Assembly (NCBI GenBank): GCA_963716585.1 | Contig: CAVQTN010000002.1 | Coordinates: 1,054,001 to 1,118,000, forward strand | Direction: 5' to 3' | DNA length: 64,000 bases | From: JAICUY01 sp963716585 | Lineage (GTDB): Bacteria > Chloroflexota > Limnocylindria > QHBO01 | Shown: positions 1-8,723 of the stretch, piece by piece | Layout of the letters: every line of letters begins with the position of its first letter | Numbering within the stretch: position 1 is the stretch's first letter | Notes under the pieces: model-generated | Seen by the model: the letters and a program-made list of their open reading frames with translations, nothing else | What the model was told of the DNA's origin: nothing | The model's database searches: none | Position numbers and translations under genes: made by a program

Positions 1-86
1 GAGGTGACAAAGCCGAGCAGGAACCGCGCGACCCGGGTCGTGAAGACACCGGCGATACGCCGCGCGAAGGGCGATGACAGCGTCAT
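1..86 (-). CDS. N-terminus of a probable polysaccharide-cluster membrane protein (partial, off left edge)
   Basis: Only the first 28 or so codons of this minus-strand gene are inside the window; it begins MTLSSPFARRIAGVF and continues with a mixed basic/hydrophobic stretch. Its ATG (complement of 84-86) overlaps the TGA of the upstream glycosyltransferase as ATGA, so it is the last visible gene of that operon. An amphipathic start like this, next to GT4 glycosyltransferases, is typical of Wzx/MATE-type lipid-linked oligosaccharide flippases, but too little is visible to assign a family. The function is inferred from context only. Confidence 0.55.
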   Translation of the reverse strand, partial: MTLSSPFARRIAGVFTTRVARFLLGFVT

Positions 87-1213
87 TGCCCGGCGAGCTT
101 CCGGTAGATCGTTTCCATGCGCGCCATGTTGGCCTCGTAGTCGGCATGGTCGAGCACATAGCGGCGCAGCCGGGCTCCCAGATCGGCCCGCGCCGGGGCA
201 CCGAGCGCGAGAATGGCCTGGAGCCGCTCCTGGAGCTGGGCCACGTCGCCGATCGGGACGAGGTATTCGGGAGTGAGTGTTCCCAGCTCGGCGCGCACCG
301 GCGGGAGATCACCGGCGATCACCGGGGCGCCGCTGGCCATGGCCTCGAGGATGGTGAGCGCGAAACTGTCGCTCTCCGGCATCGAGACCACCACGGCGGC
401 CATGCGGTACAGCTCGGGAAGATCCTCGTCGGTGATGTCGTCGATGATGCGGGTGCGATCGACCATGCCACGCTCGGCCAGACGTGCGCGAATGGAGGCC
501 AGGTAGGCTGGGTTGGCCGCGCGGCCGGTCATCACCAGCACGACGTCGTCCGGCAGTCCTGCGACCGCGTCGACGATGGTCTCGTGGCGGTAGAGGGGCC
601 GGATCGCGCGCGGCGAGAAGACGACCCGCCCCTCGGCGATCCGCAGCCGGTCCGCGACTCCTGGGTCAGCCGGCCCGGGAGCGAACCGTGACACGTCGAC
701 ACCGAATTGGACCTCCTCGATCCGGTCGAGCCGTGCACCGGCGGCGGCGGCCGCGTCGCGCATGTAGTCGGAGACGACCGTCACCACGTCGGCGCGGCTC
801 AGCGTGCGGCGATCCCACCAGCGCACGCGCCAGGTGCGAAGCGCAGCGACCAGCAGGTCCGAGCCCCACGGCGTGACGACGTACGGATGGAAGCCGGCGA
901 TGGATGCCTGCCAACCGTAGCGGCGTACGAAATGCGCATGCAGCACGTCTGGAGCAATGCGTCGCAGCAAGTCCTGCAGGCTGCGCCGGCCCTTCAGCAG
1001 CGAGAGCCCCGGGATCCGGCTGCCACCGTGCGCCCGGTAGCGTTCCACCACGACGCGCGGGTCGAGTCCCGGCCGGATCTCGTCGCCGAAGCCGTCGAGC
1101 AGGTGCACAGCGTGGCCGTGCGCCGCGAACCAATGGATCCAGCGGCGGGTGTGGACGCTGTTCGGGTCACCGATGAAGGCGAGCCGCAATGGATCGGCGG
1201 GCATTGGCGGCAT
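83..1213 (-). CDS. GT4-type glycosyltransferase (tandem copy 2)
   Basis: 376-residue cytoplasmic sugar transferase of the GT-B fold, GT4/group 1 family, probably adding a sugar from a nucleotide-sugar to a lipid-linked glycan. The N-terminal Rossmann half starts LRLAFIGDPNSVHTRRW and carries the DVLHAHF acceptor-side motif near residue 90. The C-terminal half has RAIRPLYRHETI and the donor-binding E-x7-E region ESDSFALTILEAMASG near residue 290. I chose ATG 1213 (MPPMPADP), 11 bp after the stop of the upstream paralogue; ATG 1204 is the alternative and neither has a clear ribosome site. It overlaps the next gene by ATGA. It closely resembles the neighbouring gene along its whole length. The exact sugar is unknown. 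Confidence 0.88.
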   Translation of the reverse strand: MPPMPADPLRLAFIGDPNSVHTRRWIHWFAAHGHAVHLLDGFGDEIRPGLDPRVVVERYRAHGGSRIPGLSLLKGRRSLQDLLRRIAPDVLHAHFVRRYGWQASIAGFHPYVVTPWGSDLLVAALRTWRVRWWDRRTLSRADVVTVVSDYMRDAAAAAGARLDRIEEVQFGVDVSRFAPGPADPGVADRLRIAEGRVVFSPRAIRPLYRHETIVDAVAGLPDDVVLVMTGRAANPAYLASIRARLAERGMVDRTRIIDDITDEDLPELYRMAAVVVSMPESDSFALTILEAMASGAPVIAGDLPPVRAELGTLTPEYLVPIGDVAQLQERLQAILALGAPARADLGARLRRYVLDHADYEANMARMETIYRKLAGQ

Positions 1214-1224
1214 GATAGGAGCCG

Positions 1225-2355
1225 TCAGTCGCCGTCGCGGGCGGCGAGCCGATGGTAGTGCGCCTCCATGCGCTGCATGTTCGTCTCGTAGTCGCAGCAT
1301 TCCAGCGCGATCCGGCGCAGCTCATGCGACCAGATGCGGCGCTCATCGGCCGATGCGGCGAGCACCCTATCCAGCGCGTCGCGGACGGCGTTCGCGTCGC
1401 CGACCGGCGTGAGCAGGCCGCCCGACGCGCCGCTCATCAGCTCGCGGAGCGTCGGCACGTCACTGACCACCAGCGGGCAGCCGCTGGCCATCGCCTCGAG
1501 GACGCTGCCGGGCGTGCCGTCACTGCGGGGTACGGACACCATCGCGGCGGCGGAGCGCAGGACGGCCGCGAGGTCATCCTCGGCGATCTCGTCGACGATC
1601 TTGACCCGGTCGCCGATCCCGTGCCGCGCGATGCGTGCCTCAAGCGCACGGCGGTACGCGCCGTCCGCGTTGCGCGCGGTCATCAGCAGGCTGGCTGGCA
1701 GCCGCAGGCCGGCGAACGCGTCGATGATCGTCTCGTGACGGTAGAGCGGCCGCAGCGCGCGGATCGAGAGCACGATCGGAGCATCAGGCAGCTCCAGGCG
1801 CGCGGCCAGCAGCGGGTCATGCGGCCCCGGTGCGAATCGCCGCGTGTCGACCCCGAACTGGATTATCTCCACCCGGCCCGCTCGCGCGCCGTCGGCCACG
1901 GCGCGGTCGAGCATGTAACGCGAGTTGGCCGTGACCAGGTCGGCCGTCCGCAGCGTCGCCGCGTTCCAGCGCCTGGTTCGCCACGACCGTCGCGGCGCCA
2001 CGAACAGGTCCGAGCCCCATGGCGAGGCCACGAACGGATGAAACCCTGAGAGGCGCGCCTGCCATCCGTAGCCGAGCAGGTAGTGGGCGTGAAGCACGTC
2101 GGGCCGAAGCCGCCGCAGCAGCCGACGCAGCGCGCCGCCTCCCTGGATCGACGATACCAGCGGGAGGCGGACGGGGCCGAAGCGATCGTATCGCTCCAAG
2201 CGGATCGCCGGATGCAGGCCCGGGCGGACCGCGACGCGCGCGTCCACGAGGAGGCGGACGTCGTGACCGCGCGCTGCGAAGAACGCGAGCCATCTGCGCG
2301 TGTGGACGCTGTTTGGATCGGCCAGGTAGGCCAGCCGCAGGGCGTGCTCTGTCAT
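1225..2355 (-). CDS. GT4-type glycosyltransferase (tandem copy 1)
   Basis: 376-residue GT4 glycosyltransferase, exactly the same length as the following gene and clearly its paralogue: both share DPNSVHTRRW at the N-terminus, DVLHAH near residue 90, RPLYRHETI near 220 and LEAMASG near 300. The donor-site acidic motif reads SDGTPGSVLEAMASG here. ATG 2355 (MTEHALRLAYLADP) was chosen because the shared core starts right after it; a longer reading frame upstream has low-complexity, shadow-like sequence. It lies 43 bp downstream of the epimerase gene and 11 bp upstream of its twin, so it is probably co-transcribed. The role is inferred as capsule, O-antigen-like or glycolipid assembly. Confidence 0.88.
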   Translation of the reverse strand: MTEHALRLAYLADPNSVHTRRWLAFFAARGHDVRLLVDARVAVRPGLHPAIRLERYDRFGPVRLPLVSSIQGGGALRRLLRRLRPDVLHAHYLLGYGWQARLSGFHPFVASPWGSDLFVAPRRSWRTRRWNAATLRTADLVTANSRYMLDRAVADGARAGRVEIIQFGVDTRRFAPGPHDPLLAARLELPDAPIVLSIRALRPLYRHETIIDAFAGLRLPASLLMTARNADGAYRRALEARIARHGIGDRVKIVDEIAEDDLAAVLRSAAAMVSVPRSDGTPGSVLEAMASGCPLVVSDVPTLRELMSGASGGLLTPVGDANAVRDALDRVLAASADERRIWSHELRRIALECCDYETNMQRMEAHYHRLAARDGD

Positions 2356-2398
2356 CGTCCGGCTCGGGGTGCGAGGATCCTGCGACCGGGGGTGCCCG

Positions 2399-3358
2399 TC
2401 ACTCGGCGCCGCGCGCCGGCTCACGATCGCGGACGCGGTCACAGGCGTCGCGCCAGATCTCCGCGAGGGCGTCGCGACCGGGCGGTGGTGGCGCCGAGCC
2501 GATCAGCGATCGCAGCCTGCCCGGATCGCCGATCACGCGCCTCGGGTCGACAGCTCGAACGCGCAGCGGGTCGGTCCTGATCTCGACGTTCACGCCGCTC
2601 AGCGCGATGAGGGTCTGCAGCAGCACTCGCAGCGACAGCCCCACGCCGGTGCACACGTTGACCGGCGCACCGGGATGGAGCAGCGCGAGGCGGCGGAACA
2701 CCACGACCGCGTCGCGCACGTCGGAGAAGTCGCGCTCGACGTCGAGGTTGCCTACGCTGAGCACTGCCTCGGCGTCCCGGAGCGCCATCTCGGCCAGCCG
2801 CGTCGCGAAGCTCGGCAGGGCCGCCGATGTGCTCTGCCCGGGGCCCAGGTGGTTGAACGAGCGTGTGATCAGCACCGGGACGTCCTCGCCGTGCGAGTAC
2901 GCGAGTGCCAGCATCTCCTGGCTTGCCTTGGTGGCCCCGTAGATGGAGGTCGGCACGATCGGGTGCGATTCCCTGATCGGGGCGTCGCTGTGTGGCTGGC
3001 CGTACACCGCCGCCGAGCTCGGGATATGGACGAGCGGTGGTGTCTCGAGGCTGCGCGCCGCGGCCAGGACGTTGGCCGTGCCGCTGACCGTCACCGCCAG
3101 GGCATCGGCCGGCGCATCACTGACGGCCGGGCCGTGCGCGATGACCGCCGCCAGGTGAAAGATGACGTCGGGCCTGGTGTCGCGCACCACGCTGGCGACC
3201 GCATCGTGATCCCGAACATCGAGCGAGGAGATGCCCTCGTCGTGCCGTCGCGGACCACCGAGTGCCACGACCTCGTCGCCCTGCGACTCGAGGTGTTCGA
3301 CGAGGTGCCGTCCCAGGAACCCGCCGGCACCGGTTACGAGGGCTCGCACGCTGCGCAC
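2399..3358 (-). CDS. NAD-dependent epimerase/dehydratase or reductase of nucleotide sugars (extended SDR)
   Basis: 319-residue extended short-chain dehydrogenase/reductase. The NAD(P)-binding TGAGGFLG motif is at residues 9-16, the catalytic Ser region IPSSAAVYG at 112-120 and the Y-x3-K pair at Y140/K144 (YGATK). Extended SDRs of this layout epimerise, dehydrate or reduce nucleotide-activated sugars; the subgroup resembles 4-dehydro-6-deoxy-mannose reductases and UDP-sugar epimerases, but the substrate cannot be read from sequence. GTG 3358 is used (a second in-frame GTG is at 3349). It heads the minus-strand glycosyltransferase operon and is divergent from the LmbE deacetylase, with a TACCAT/TACGAT-containing intergenic segment that could hold both promoters. 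Confidence 0.85.
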   Translation of the reverse strand: MRSVRALVTGAGGFLGRHLVEHLESQGDEVVALGGPRRHDEGISSLDVRDHDAVASVVRDTRPDVIFHLAAVIAHGPAVSDAPADALAVTVSGTANVLAAARSLETPPLVHIPSSAAVYGQPHSDAPIRESHPIVPTSIYGATKASQEMLALAYSHGEDVPVLITRSFNHLGPGQSTSAALPSFATRLAEMALRDAEAVLSVGNLDVERDFSDVRDAVVVFRRLALLHPGAPVNVCTGVGLSLRVLLQTLIALSGVNVEIRTDPLRVRAVDPRRVIGDPGRLRSLIGSAPPPPGRDALAEIWRDACDRVRDREPARGAE

Positions 3359-3413
3359 TCTAGCGGGATGGTACGATCGCTGCCGCGATTCGGCCTACCT
3401 GAGGTGCAGTTCC

Positions 3414-4049
3414 CTGATTTCGCTGGCCAGCCGCGCCCTCGTGCTGGGTGCCCACACCGACGACGAGTTCGCATGCGCGGGCACCATCGCCCGGCTCGTC
3501 GAAGCAGGCAGCGATGTCCACCTGGCGACCTTCTCATCGGCCGAGGAGTCGGTGCCCGACGGCTTCGACCGCGACGTCCTGAAACGCGAGTTCGCGGACG
3601 CCGTGACGGTGCTCGGCATTCCGCCCGAACGAGCGCGGCTGCTGAACTTCCCGGTCCGCCACTTCCCGGCGCACCGCCAGGAGATCCTGGAAGAGCTGGT
3701 GCGCCTGCGTGACGAGATCATGCCCGAGCTGATCCTGTTGCCGTCGTTGACCGACATCCACCAGGACCACGGCGTCGTCGCGCGCGAGGGCCTGCGCGCC
3801 TTCAAGCACGTCACCGTGCTCGGCTACGAGATGCCCATGAACGACATGCACTTCGAGGGCACCTGCTACGTGACGCTCGAGCCGCGACACCTCGAGGTCA
3901 AGCTGGCCCACGCCGCCGCCTATCGGTCGCAGGCCGCGCGCAGCTACCTGCGGCCCGACCTGCTGCGCAGCCTGGCGGCGCTGCGCGGCATGCAGATCGG
4001 CGCCGATGCGGCGGAGGCATTCGGGGTGTTGCGCATGGCGGTCCGATGA
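3414..4049 (+). CDS. LmbE/PIG-L family zinc deacetylase
   Basis: 211-residue LmbE-like N-acetylglucosaminyl deacetylase, a zinc hydrolase acting on N-acetylated sugars or sugar conjugates. The zinc motif GAHTDDE is at residues 12-18 (His14, Asp17) and the second motif DIHQDH at 114-119. No ATG, GTG or TTG fits in frame close before the domain. The best start is CTG at 3414, preceded at 7-nt spacing by GAGGTG (3401-3406); an in-frame ATG exists only at 3231, inside the divergent gene. The gene overlaps the following acyltransferase as ATGA, so the two probably deacetylate and then re-acylate one sugar of the polysaccharide made by this cluster (inference). Confidence 0.82.
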   Translation: MISLASRALVLGAHTDDEFACAGTIARLVEAGSDVHLATFSSAEESVPDGFDRDVLKREFADAVTVLGIPPERARLLNFPVRHFPAHRQEILEELVRLRDEIMPELILLPSLTDIHQDHGVVAREGLRAFKHVTVLGYEMPMNDMHFEGTCYVTLEPRHLEVKLAHAAAYRSQAARSYLRPDLLRSLAALRGMQIGADAAEAFGVLRMAVR

Positions 4050-5200
4050 ACGAGCCGCGGATCAGCGCCGCGCACCGGCAGATCGCGGCCGACGTGGAGT
4101 TCGGCCCGGACGTCGTGATCGAAGCGGACGACGTGGTGATCGGCGCCGGCAGCCGCATCGGCATATCGGATGGCGACGACTTTCGCACCGCCCCGGGCGT
4201 GCGCGTCAAGGTTCGGCGGCTGGTGCTCGGCGCCCGCGCCCAGATCGGCCGCGCGGTGCGCATCGAGGGTGGCGAGATCCGGCTTGATGACGGCGTGCGG
4301 ATCCTGCGACAGTCGAGCCTCCGCGTGCTCGACGAGCTGCATATCGGCGCCGGCGGGACGGTCGGCGAGCGCTGCGAGATCTCGGGACGGCAGGTTCGCA
4401 TCGGGCAGGAGCTGTGGATGCTGGCCGGGGCCAAGATCGGCGGCGGATCGGCCTTCGAGCTTGGCTCGCGGCTGGAGGCCGGCCACTACCTGCATCTGGG
4501 GGTCGACACCCTGCTGAACACCGCGCGGCCGGTGGTCATCGGCCACGAGGTCGGGTTGGGCACGCGCACCAGCATCTACACCCACGGCGCCTACCCGTCG
4601 CGGCTGCAGGGCTTTCCGGTGGCCTTCGACGGGGTTGAGATCGGCGACTTCAGCTGGGTTCCCGGCGCGATCATCAACCCGGGGGTGCGCATCGGCCGCT
4701 GCTGCGTGATCGGGGTGAACTCGCTGGTGACTGCATCGATCCCCGACGGCGCGCTGGCGGCCGGCTCACCGGCCAAGGTGATCCGGGAGGGCTCCTACCC
4801 GAGGCCGATGTCGGACGAGCGGCTGATGGACTTCTTCGCGGAGTTCCTGGCGCACTACGCGGAGCTGCTGGGCATCGAGACCGAGCCCATTCGCACGGCG
4901 CACGGCGTCACCCTCGATGAGGGTGCCACGCGCTATGTCTTCGCCACTTCAGCCGACGCCGCCTCGTCGCTCGCCGGTGCGGAGCGCAGCCTGGTCCTGG
5001 CGGCAGGTGCCGCAGCGCTCGGGGAGCGAGCGGGCACGCTGCTCGACACGACGACGCGCCACATCGTCGGAGCGGCCGACTCGATCAGCGAGCGGCTGAC
5101 CAACGAGCTGCGGCGCTACGGCATACGCTTCTACTCCCGGCCACGCGACGGTGCTTACGTCGACTGGGAGCCGAACCCCCCGCGCTTCGAGCTCGCCTAG
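4046..5200 (+). CDS. Hexapeptide-repeat acyltransferase with C-terminal extension
   Basis: 384-residue protein whose first 240 or so residues are hexapeptide repeats ([LIV]-G-x4) forming a left-handed beta-helix, as in sugar O- and N-acyltransferases. The recognisable end of the helix is GVEIGDFSWVPGAIINPGV followed by GVNSLV and the loop AGSPAKVIREG, the usual coenzyme A-side ending of this fold. The remaining 140 residues contain no domain I recognise. ATG 4046 overlaps the deacetylase stop (ATGA), which argues for coupled translation. Its TAG stop lies in the palindrome CTAG and is shared with the convergent pyrophosphatase. The acceptor sugar is unknown. Confidence 0.85.
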   Translation: MNEPRISAAHRQIAADVEFGPDVVIEADDVVIGAGSRIGISDGDDFRTAPGVRVKVRRLVLGARAQIGRAVRIEGGEIRLDDGVRILRQSSLRVLDELHIGAGGTVGERCEISGRQVRIGQELWMLAGAKIGGGSAFELGSRLEAGHYLHLGVDTLLNTARPVVIGHEVGLGTRTSIYTHGAYPSRLQGFPVAFDGVEIGDFSWVPGAIINPGVRIGRCCVIGVNSLVTASIPDGALAAGSPAKVIREGSYPRPMSDERLMDFFAEFLAHYAELLGIETEPIRTAHGVTLDEGATRYVFATSADAASSLAGAERSLVLAAGAAALGERAGTLLDTTTRHIVGAADSISERLTNELRRYGIRFYSRPRDGAYVDWEPNPPRFELA

Positions 5201-5733
5201 CGCCAGGTGCCCGGCTCGGCGGTCTCCTCGCCACGATCGGTCCGTGCACCGAAGGCGACCGCTTCGCCGATGATCCGCCACGCGTCGTCGACGCCAAGCC
5301 AGCCGCGGACATCGGTCTGGCGCTTTTCGAGCGTCTTGTAGGTCTGGAAGAAGTTCTCGATTTCCAGCAGCCGATGCGGGCTGATGTCCTCCAGGGCGTG
5401 TACGCGTTCCCAGCGGGGGTCGTCGTGGGCGACGCTCAGGATCTTGTAGTCGTGGCCCTTCTCGTCGGCCATGTCGAGCACGCCGATGGGCCGCGCGCGG
5501 ACCACGCAGCCGGGAAAGGTCGGCTCGGCGATGACCACCAGCACGTCGAGCGGGTCGCCGTCCTCGGCCAGGCTGCCCTCGATGAAGCCGTAGTCGCAGG
5601 GATAATGCACGCTTGAGAACAGGACCCGATCGAGCACGAACCGATGCCGCGCGTGGTCGTATTCGTACTTGTTGCGGCTGCCCTGCGGGATTTCGACCGT
5701 CACCTCGATAGGGGCGCGCTGCGCGTCGGTCAT
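5197..5733 (-). CDS. ppa: Inorganic pyrophosphatase (family I)
   Basis: 178-residue soluble family I pyrophosphatase, hydrolysing PPi to two phosphates and so pulling biosynthetic reactions such as sulfate activation and nucleotide-sugar formation. Family motifs are clear: EIPQGSRNKYEYD near the N-terminus, YPCDYGFIEGSLAEDGDPLDV with the D-G-D-P-L-D metal signature, and DEKGHDYKILSV. The length is normal for bacterial enzymes. The gene ends on a TAG inside CTAG that also ends the convergent acyltransferase. CATACT seven bases before the ATG could be a -10 giving a nearly leaderless mRNA. Confidence 0.96.
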   Translation of the reverse strand: MTDAQRAPIEVTVEIPQGSRNKYEYDHARHRFVLDRVLFSSVHYPCDYGFIEGSLAEDGDPLDVLVVIAEPTFPGCVVRARPIGVLDMADEKGHDYKILSVAHDDPRWERVHALEDISPHRLLEIENFFQTYKTLEKRQTDVRGWLGVDDAWRIIGEAVAFGARTDRGEETAEPGTWR

Positions 5734-6010
5734 CCGACTCAGTATGCGCCGTCGGATCAGCCTGGCGCCGATCCGGATCCTACCGGACAGATGTCGGCCT
5801 GATCAGCGTTCGACCGGTCGGAGGGGTATCGGCAACATGCACCGGCCGCCGGCTGAGCGTGCGTGGGAGCCTCAACGGATCGCGCTGGCTGCCTGGAGGT
5901 GACCAACGCTGATCACACCGTCACTTGACCCCTCCGTGGCCCGATTGCCCCCGCGGACAAGGCGCCGCAACCAACGGCCCAGCTCCACGGATGCCACGAT
6001 GCGTCCCGCC
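5734..6010. other. Intergenic region between ppa and the GH15 gene
   Basis: 277 bp without a supported gene. It contains the likely ppa promoter (minus strand, next to 5733) and the downstream end of the GH15 gene. Short open frames here have no start site, domain or ribosome site of note. I see no clear terminator hairpin with a T tract. Confidence 0.5.
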
Positions 6011-8020
6011 TCAGCGCGTCGCGCCCTTGCGCCCCGCGCGCGGGACGGGCGCCTTCCCATTCTCCCGGCCGTTGCCGTTCCCGTTGGTGCGGGAGCGAGG
6101 CGACAACGTGGTCGGCTGCACGTGATGTTCGCCCCCGGCCTCGGCCCGGATGAGATGCGTCACCGCGTTGATGAGCGCCAGGTGGGTGAAGGCTTGCGGG
6201 AAGTTGCCGAGGTGGCGCCCCGTCTGCGGCTCGATCTCCTCGCCGTACAGCCCCAGGTCGCTGGCCAGTGCGATCAGCTTCTCGCACAGGCGCCGCGCGC
6301 GCGGTGCCTCGCCGATCTCGACCAGCGCCGAGACGAGCCAGAAGGAGCAGATGGTGAACGAGCCCTCGGCGCCGCCGAGTCCATCGTCAGTCTCCTCGGG
6401 GCGGTAGCGCAGGACCAGGCCATCGTGCGTCAGCTCGTCGGCGATGGCCAGCACGGTCCGGCGGATGCGCTCGTCATCGGCCGGCAGGAAGCGCACCAGC
6501 GGCATGAGCAGCACCGATGCGTCGAGCGCATCGCTGCCGTAGCGCTGCGTGAAGACGCCACGCTTGTCGACGCCGTTGGCGCAGATGTCGGCGTGGATCT
6601 CCTCCGCCGCGGCGCTCCAGCGCTCGGTGCGCTCCGCGTCGCCGCGCAGCGTCGCGAGGCGCGCGCCGCGATCCGCCGCGACCCAGCACATCAGCTTCGA
6701 GCTGGTGAAGTGCTGCGGCTCGCCACGCACCTCCCACATGCCGCGATCCGGCTTTCGCCAGTTCTCGAGAGCGGCCTCCACCTGTGTCACCAGGATGGGC
6801 CAGATCCGCTCATCGAGGTGGTCGGTCGACTTGGTATGCAGGTAGACCGAGTCGAGCACCGCGCCCCACACGTCGTGCTGCGTCTGCTTGAACGCGCCGT
6901 TGCCGATGCGCACCGGCTTGGCGCCGTCATAGCCGCCGAGGTGCGCCAGGATCTGCTCGTCAGGCACCGGGCCGCCGTCGATGGTGGTCATCACCGGCAG
7001 GCGCTCGAAGCGCTCCGCGACCTCGGCGATGAAGTACAGGTAGTCGTTCGCCTCCCAGTCGAAGCCGAGCGTGTAGAGGCCCCATAGCGCGAAAGTCGAG
7101 TCGCGGATCCAGGTGTAGCGGTAGTCCCAGTTGCGTACCCCGCCGGGCGTCTCCGGCAGCGACGTGGTGGCGGCTGCCACGACCGCGCCGCTCGGCGCGT
7201 AGATCAAGCCCTTGAGCGTCAGGGCCGACCGCTCCAGGATGGCGCGCCACGGGTGGTCGGGGAACTCACCGCGCGCAAGCCAGTGCTGCCAGTGGTGGGC
7301 TGTCCAGACCAGGCGGCCATAGGCCTCGTCGGTGGTGCGTGGCGCGGCGTTCAGGCCCCACGACAGGGCGCAGAACATCGTCTGGCCCTCCTTGATGAGC
7401 GTGCGACCCAGCGCACGCGGCCCCTCGATGCCCAGGTTGATGTCGCTGGTCAGGGTCAACGCGATCTCGTCGTCGTCGGTGCGGCAGGTCAGCTGGTGGT
7501 AGCCCGCCTCAGTGAACTGCCAGGTGCCGATCCGCCGGCCATAGTCGAAGACGGGCTCGCAGTCGATCGTCAGCTGCACCTCGCCGTTCACGCAGCGCAC
7601 CATGCGCAGCAGGATGTGCTCGGCGTCGTAGTCGGTCGGCGCGCGGCGCTGCGATTCGGAACGTTCGTCCTCGTGGCGCCATGGACCGATAAGCAGCACG
7701 TCGCGGGTGATGACCCAGCCCTGCGGGGTGCCCCAGCTCGTCTCGAGGACCATCGTGCCTGGCAGATAGCGGCGCGCCGCCGGCACACGGATGTCGGCCG
7801 GACCGAAACGGAAGCCGCCTGCCGTGCGGTCCAGCAACGCGCCGAACACGCTTGGCGAATCCATGCGCGGCAGGCACAGCCACTCGACGTCGCCCGACGG
7901 TGCGATGAGCGCCACGTTCTCGCAGTCGGAGAGGAAGCCGTAGTCGGCAATGGGCGGGAACTGGGAGGCGCCGTAGGGCAGGTCAAGGCCCGGCATCGTC
8001 GCCTTGCCGTTACGCTTCAT
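6011..8020 (-). CDS. Glycoside hydrolase family 15 protein (glucoamylase/trehalase-like)
   Basis: 669-residue GH15 enzyme. It begins with the family's N-terminal beta-sandwich signature (PPIADYGFLSDCENVALI, GDVEWLCLPRMDSPSVF). The (alpha/alpha)6 catalytic domain includes NWDYRYTWIRDSTF near residue 297, where the family places substrate-binding and acid residues, and EGSFTICSFWLVSAL near 550, which carries the catalytic base Glu. Bacterial proteins with this layout hydrolyse alpha-glucosidic bonds of starch-type oligosaccharides or trehalose. There is no signal peptide, so it is probably cytoplasmic and used for storage glucan or trehalose. GGAGG lies nine bases before ATG 8020. It is transcribed alone. 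Confidence 0.92.
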   Translation of the reverse strand: MKRNGKATMPGLDLPYGASQFPPIADYGFLSDCENVALIAPSGDVEWLCLPRMDSPSVFGALLDRTAGGFRFGPADIRVPAARRYLPGTMVLETSWGTPQGWVITRDVLLIGPWRHEDERSESQRRAPTDYDAEHILLRMVRCVNGEVQLTIDCEPVFDYGRRIGTWQFTEAGYHQLTCRTDDDEIALTLTSDINLGIEGPRALGRTLIKEGQTMFCALSWGLNAAPRTTDEAYGRLVWTAHHWQHWLARGEFPDHPWRAILERSALTLKGLIYAPSGAVVAAATTSLPETPGGVRNWDYRYTWIRDSTFALWGLYTLGFDWEANDYLYFIAEVAERFERLPVMTTIDGGPVPDEQILAHLGGYDGAKPVRIGNGAFKQTQHDVWGAVLDSVYLHTKSTDHLDERIWPILVTQVEAALENWRKPDRGMWEVRGEPQHFTSSKLMCWVAADRGARLATLRGDAERTERWSAAAEEIHADICANGVDKRGVFTQRYGSDALDASVLLMPLVRFLPADDERIRRTVLAIADELTHDGLVLRYRPEETDDGLGGAEGSFTICSFWLVSALVEIGEAPRARRLCEKLIALASDLGLYGEEIEPQTGRHLGNFPQAFTHLALINAVTHLIRAEAGGEHHVQPTTLSPRSRTNGNGNGRENGKAPVPRAGRKGATR

Positions 8021-8105
8021 TCGCGCGTGCCTCCTGCCTCAGCGGGCGCCCAGTCTCGCACGAAGCCCGCTCCGACGAAAGGGGACCTCTCGGCCCCCCG
8101 TTGGG

Positions 8106-8111
8106 TAGTAT
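8106..8111 (+). promoter_or_regulatory. -10 element TAGTAT of a leaderless cysC promoter
   Basis: TAGTAT followed by exactly six bases and then the GTG start of cysC. With a usual 6-7 bp distance from the -10 to +1, transcription would begin on the start codon. No Shine-Dalgarno sequence is present before the GTG, which fits a leaderless mRNA. Confidence 0.5.
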
Positions 8112-8117
8112 TCGGCG

Positions 8118-8723
8118 GTGACCGGCTCCGAGACCGACGCGATCCACCTTGGCGGGGGTGCCGGCACCACGCCGGAGCACGCCTCGACCGGCTTCACCAT
8201 CTGGTTCACCGGCATGTCCGGATCGGGCAAGAGCACCATCACCGCCATCCTGGAGCGTGAGCTGCGCGCCCGGGGCCTGAAGGTCGAGGTGCTCGACGGC
8301 GACGTGGTGCGCACCAACCTGACCAGCGGTCTCGGCTTCAGCCGCGAGGACCGCGACACCAACATCCGGCGCATCGGCTGGGTCTGCGAGCTCCTGTCCC
8401 GCAACGACGTGGTCGCCATCGCGGCGGTCATCAGCCCGTACCGCGCCACGCGCGACGAGGTGCGTGCCCGCATCGGCCGCTTCGTGGAGGTCTACATGCA
8501 CGCCCCACTGGAGGTGCTCGCGGAGCGCGATGTCAAGGGTCTCTATCGCCGGGCCCGGGCAGGGGAGATCGCCAAGTTCACCGGCCTCGACGACGTCTAC
8601 GAGCCACCGCTGGCGCCGGAGGTGACCTGTCACTCGGACGGCAGCGAGACGCCCGATGAGAGCGCGGCCAGGGTGATCGACCGCCTCGAGGAGCTTGGCT
8701 TCATCGCTCGCCGGGCCGCCTAG
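8118..8723 (+). CDS. cysC: Adenylylsulfate (APS) kinase
   Basis: 201-residue cytoplasmic kinase that phosphorylates APS to PAPS, the second step of sulfate activation. The P-loop GMSGSGKST is at residues 32-40. It is followed by LDGDVVRTNL, the family motif FSREDRDTNIRRIGWV, ISPYRATRDEVR and the terminal segment VKGLYRRARAGEIAKFTG, all diagnostic of CysC. The roughly 28-residue extension before the domain is longer than usual. The GTG start is supported by the -10 element placed six bases upstream. It is convergent with cysN/cysD, which supply its substrate, and its stop overlaps the end of cysN by 4 bp. Confidence 0.95.
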   Translation: MTGSETDAIHLGGGAGTTPEHASTGFTIWFTGMSGSGKSTITAILERELRARGLKVEVLDGDVVRTNLTSGLGFSREDRDTNIRRIGWVCELLSRNDVVAIAAVISPYRATRDEVRARIGRFVEVYMHAPLEVLAERDVKGLYRRARAGEIAKFTGLDDVYEPPLAPEVTCHSDGSETPDESAARVIDRLEELGFIARRAA

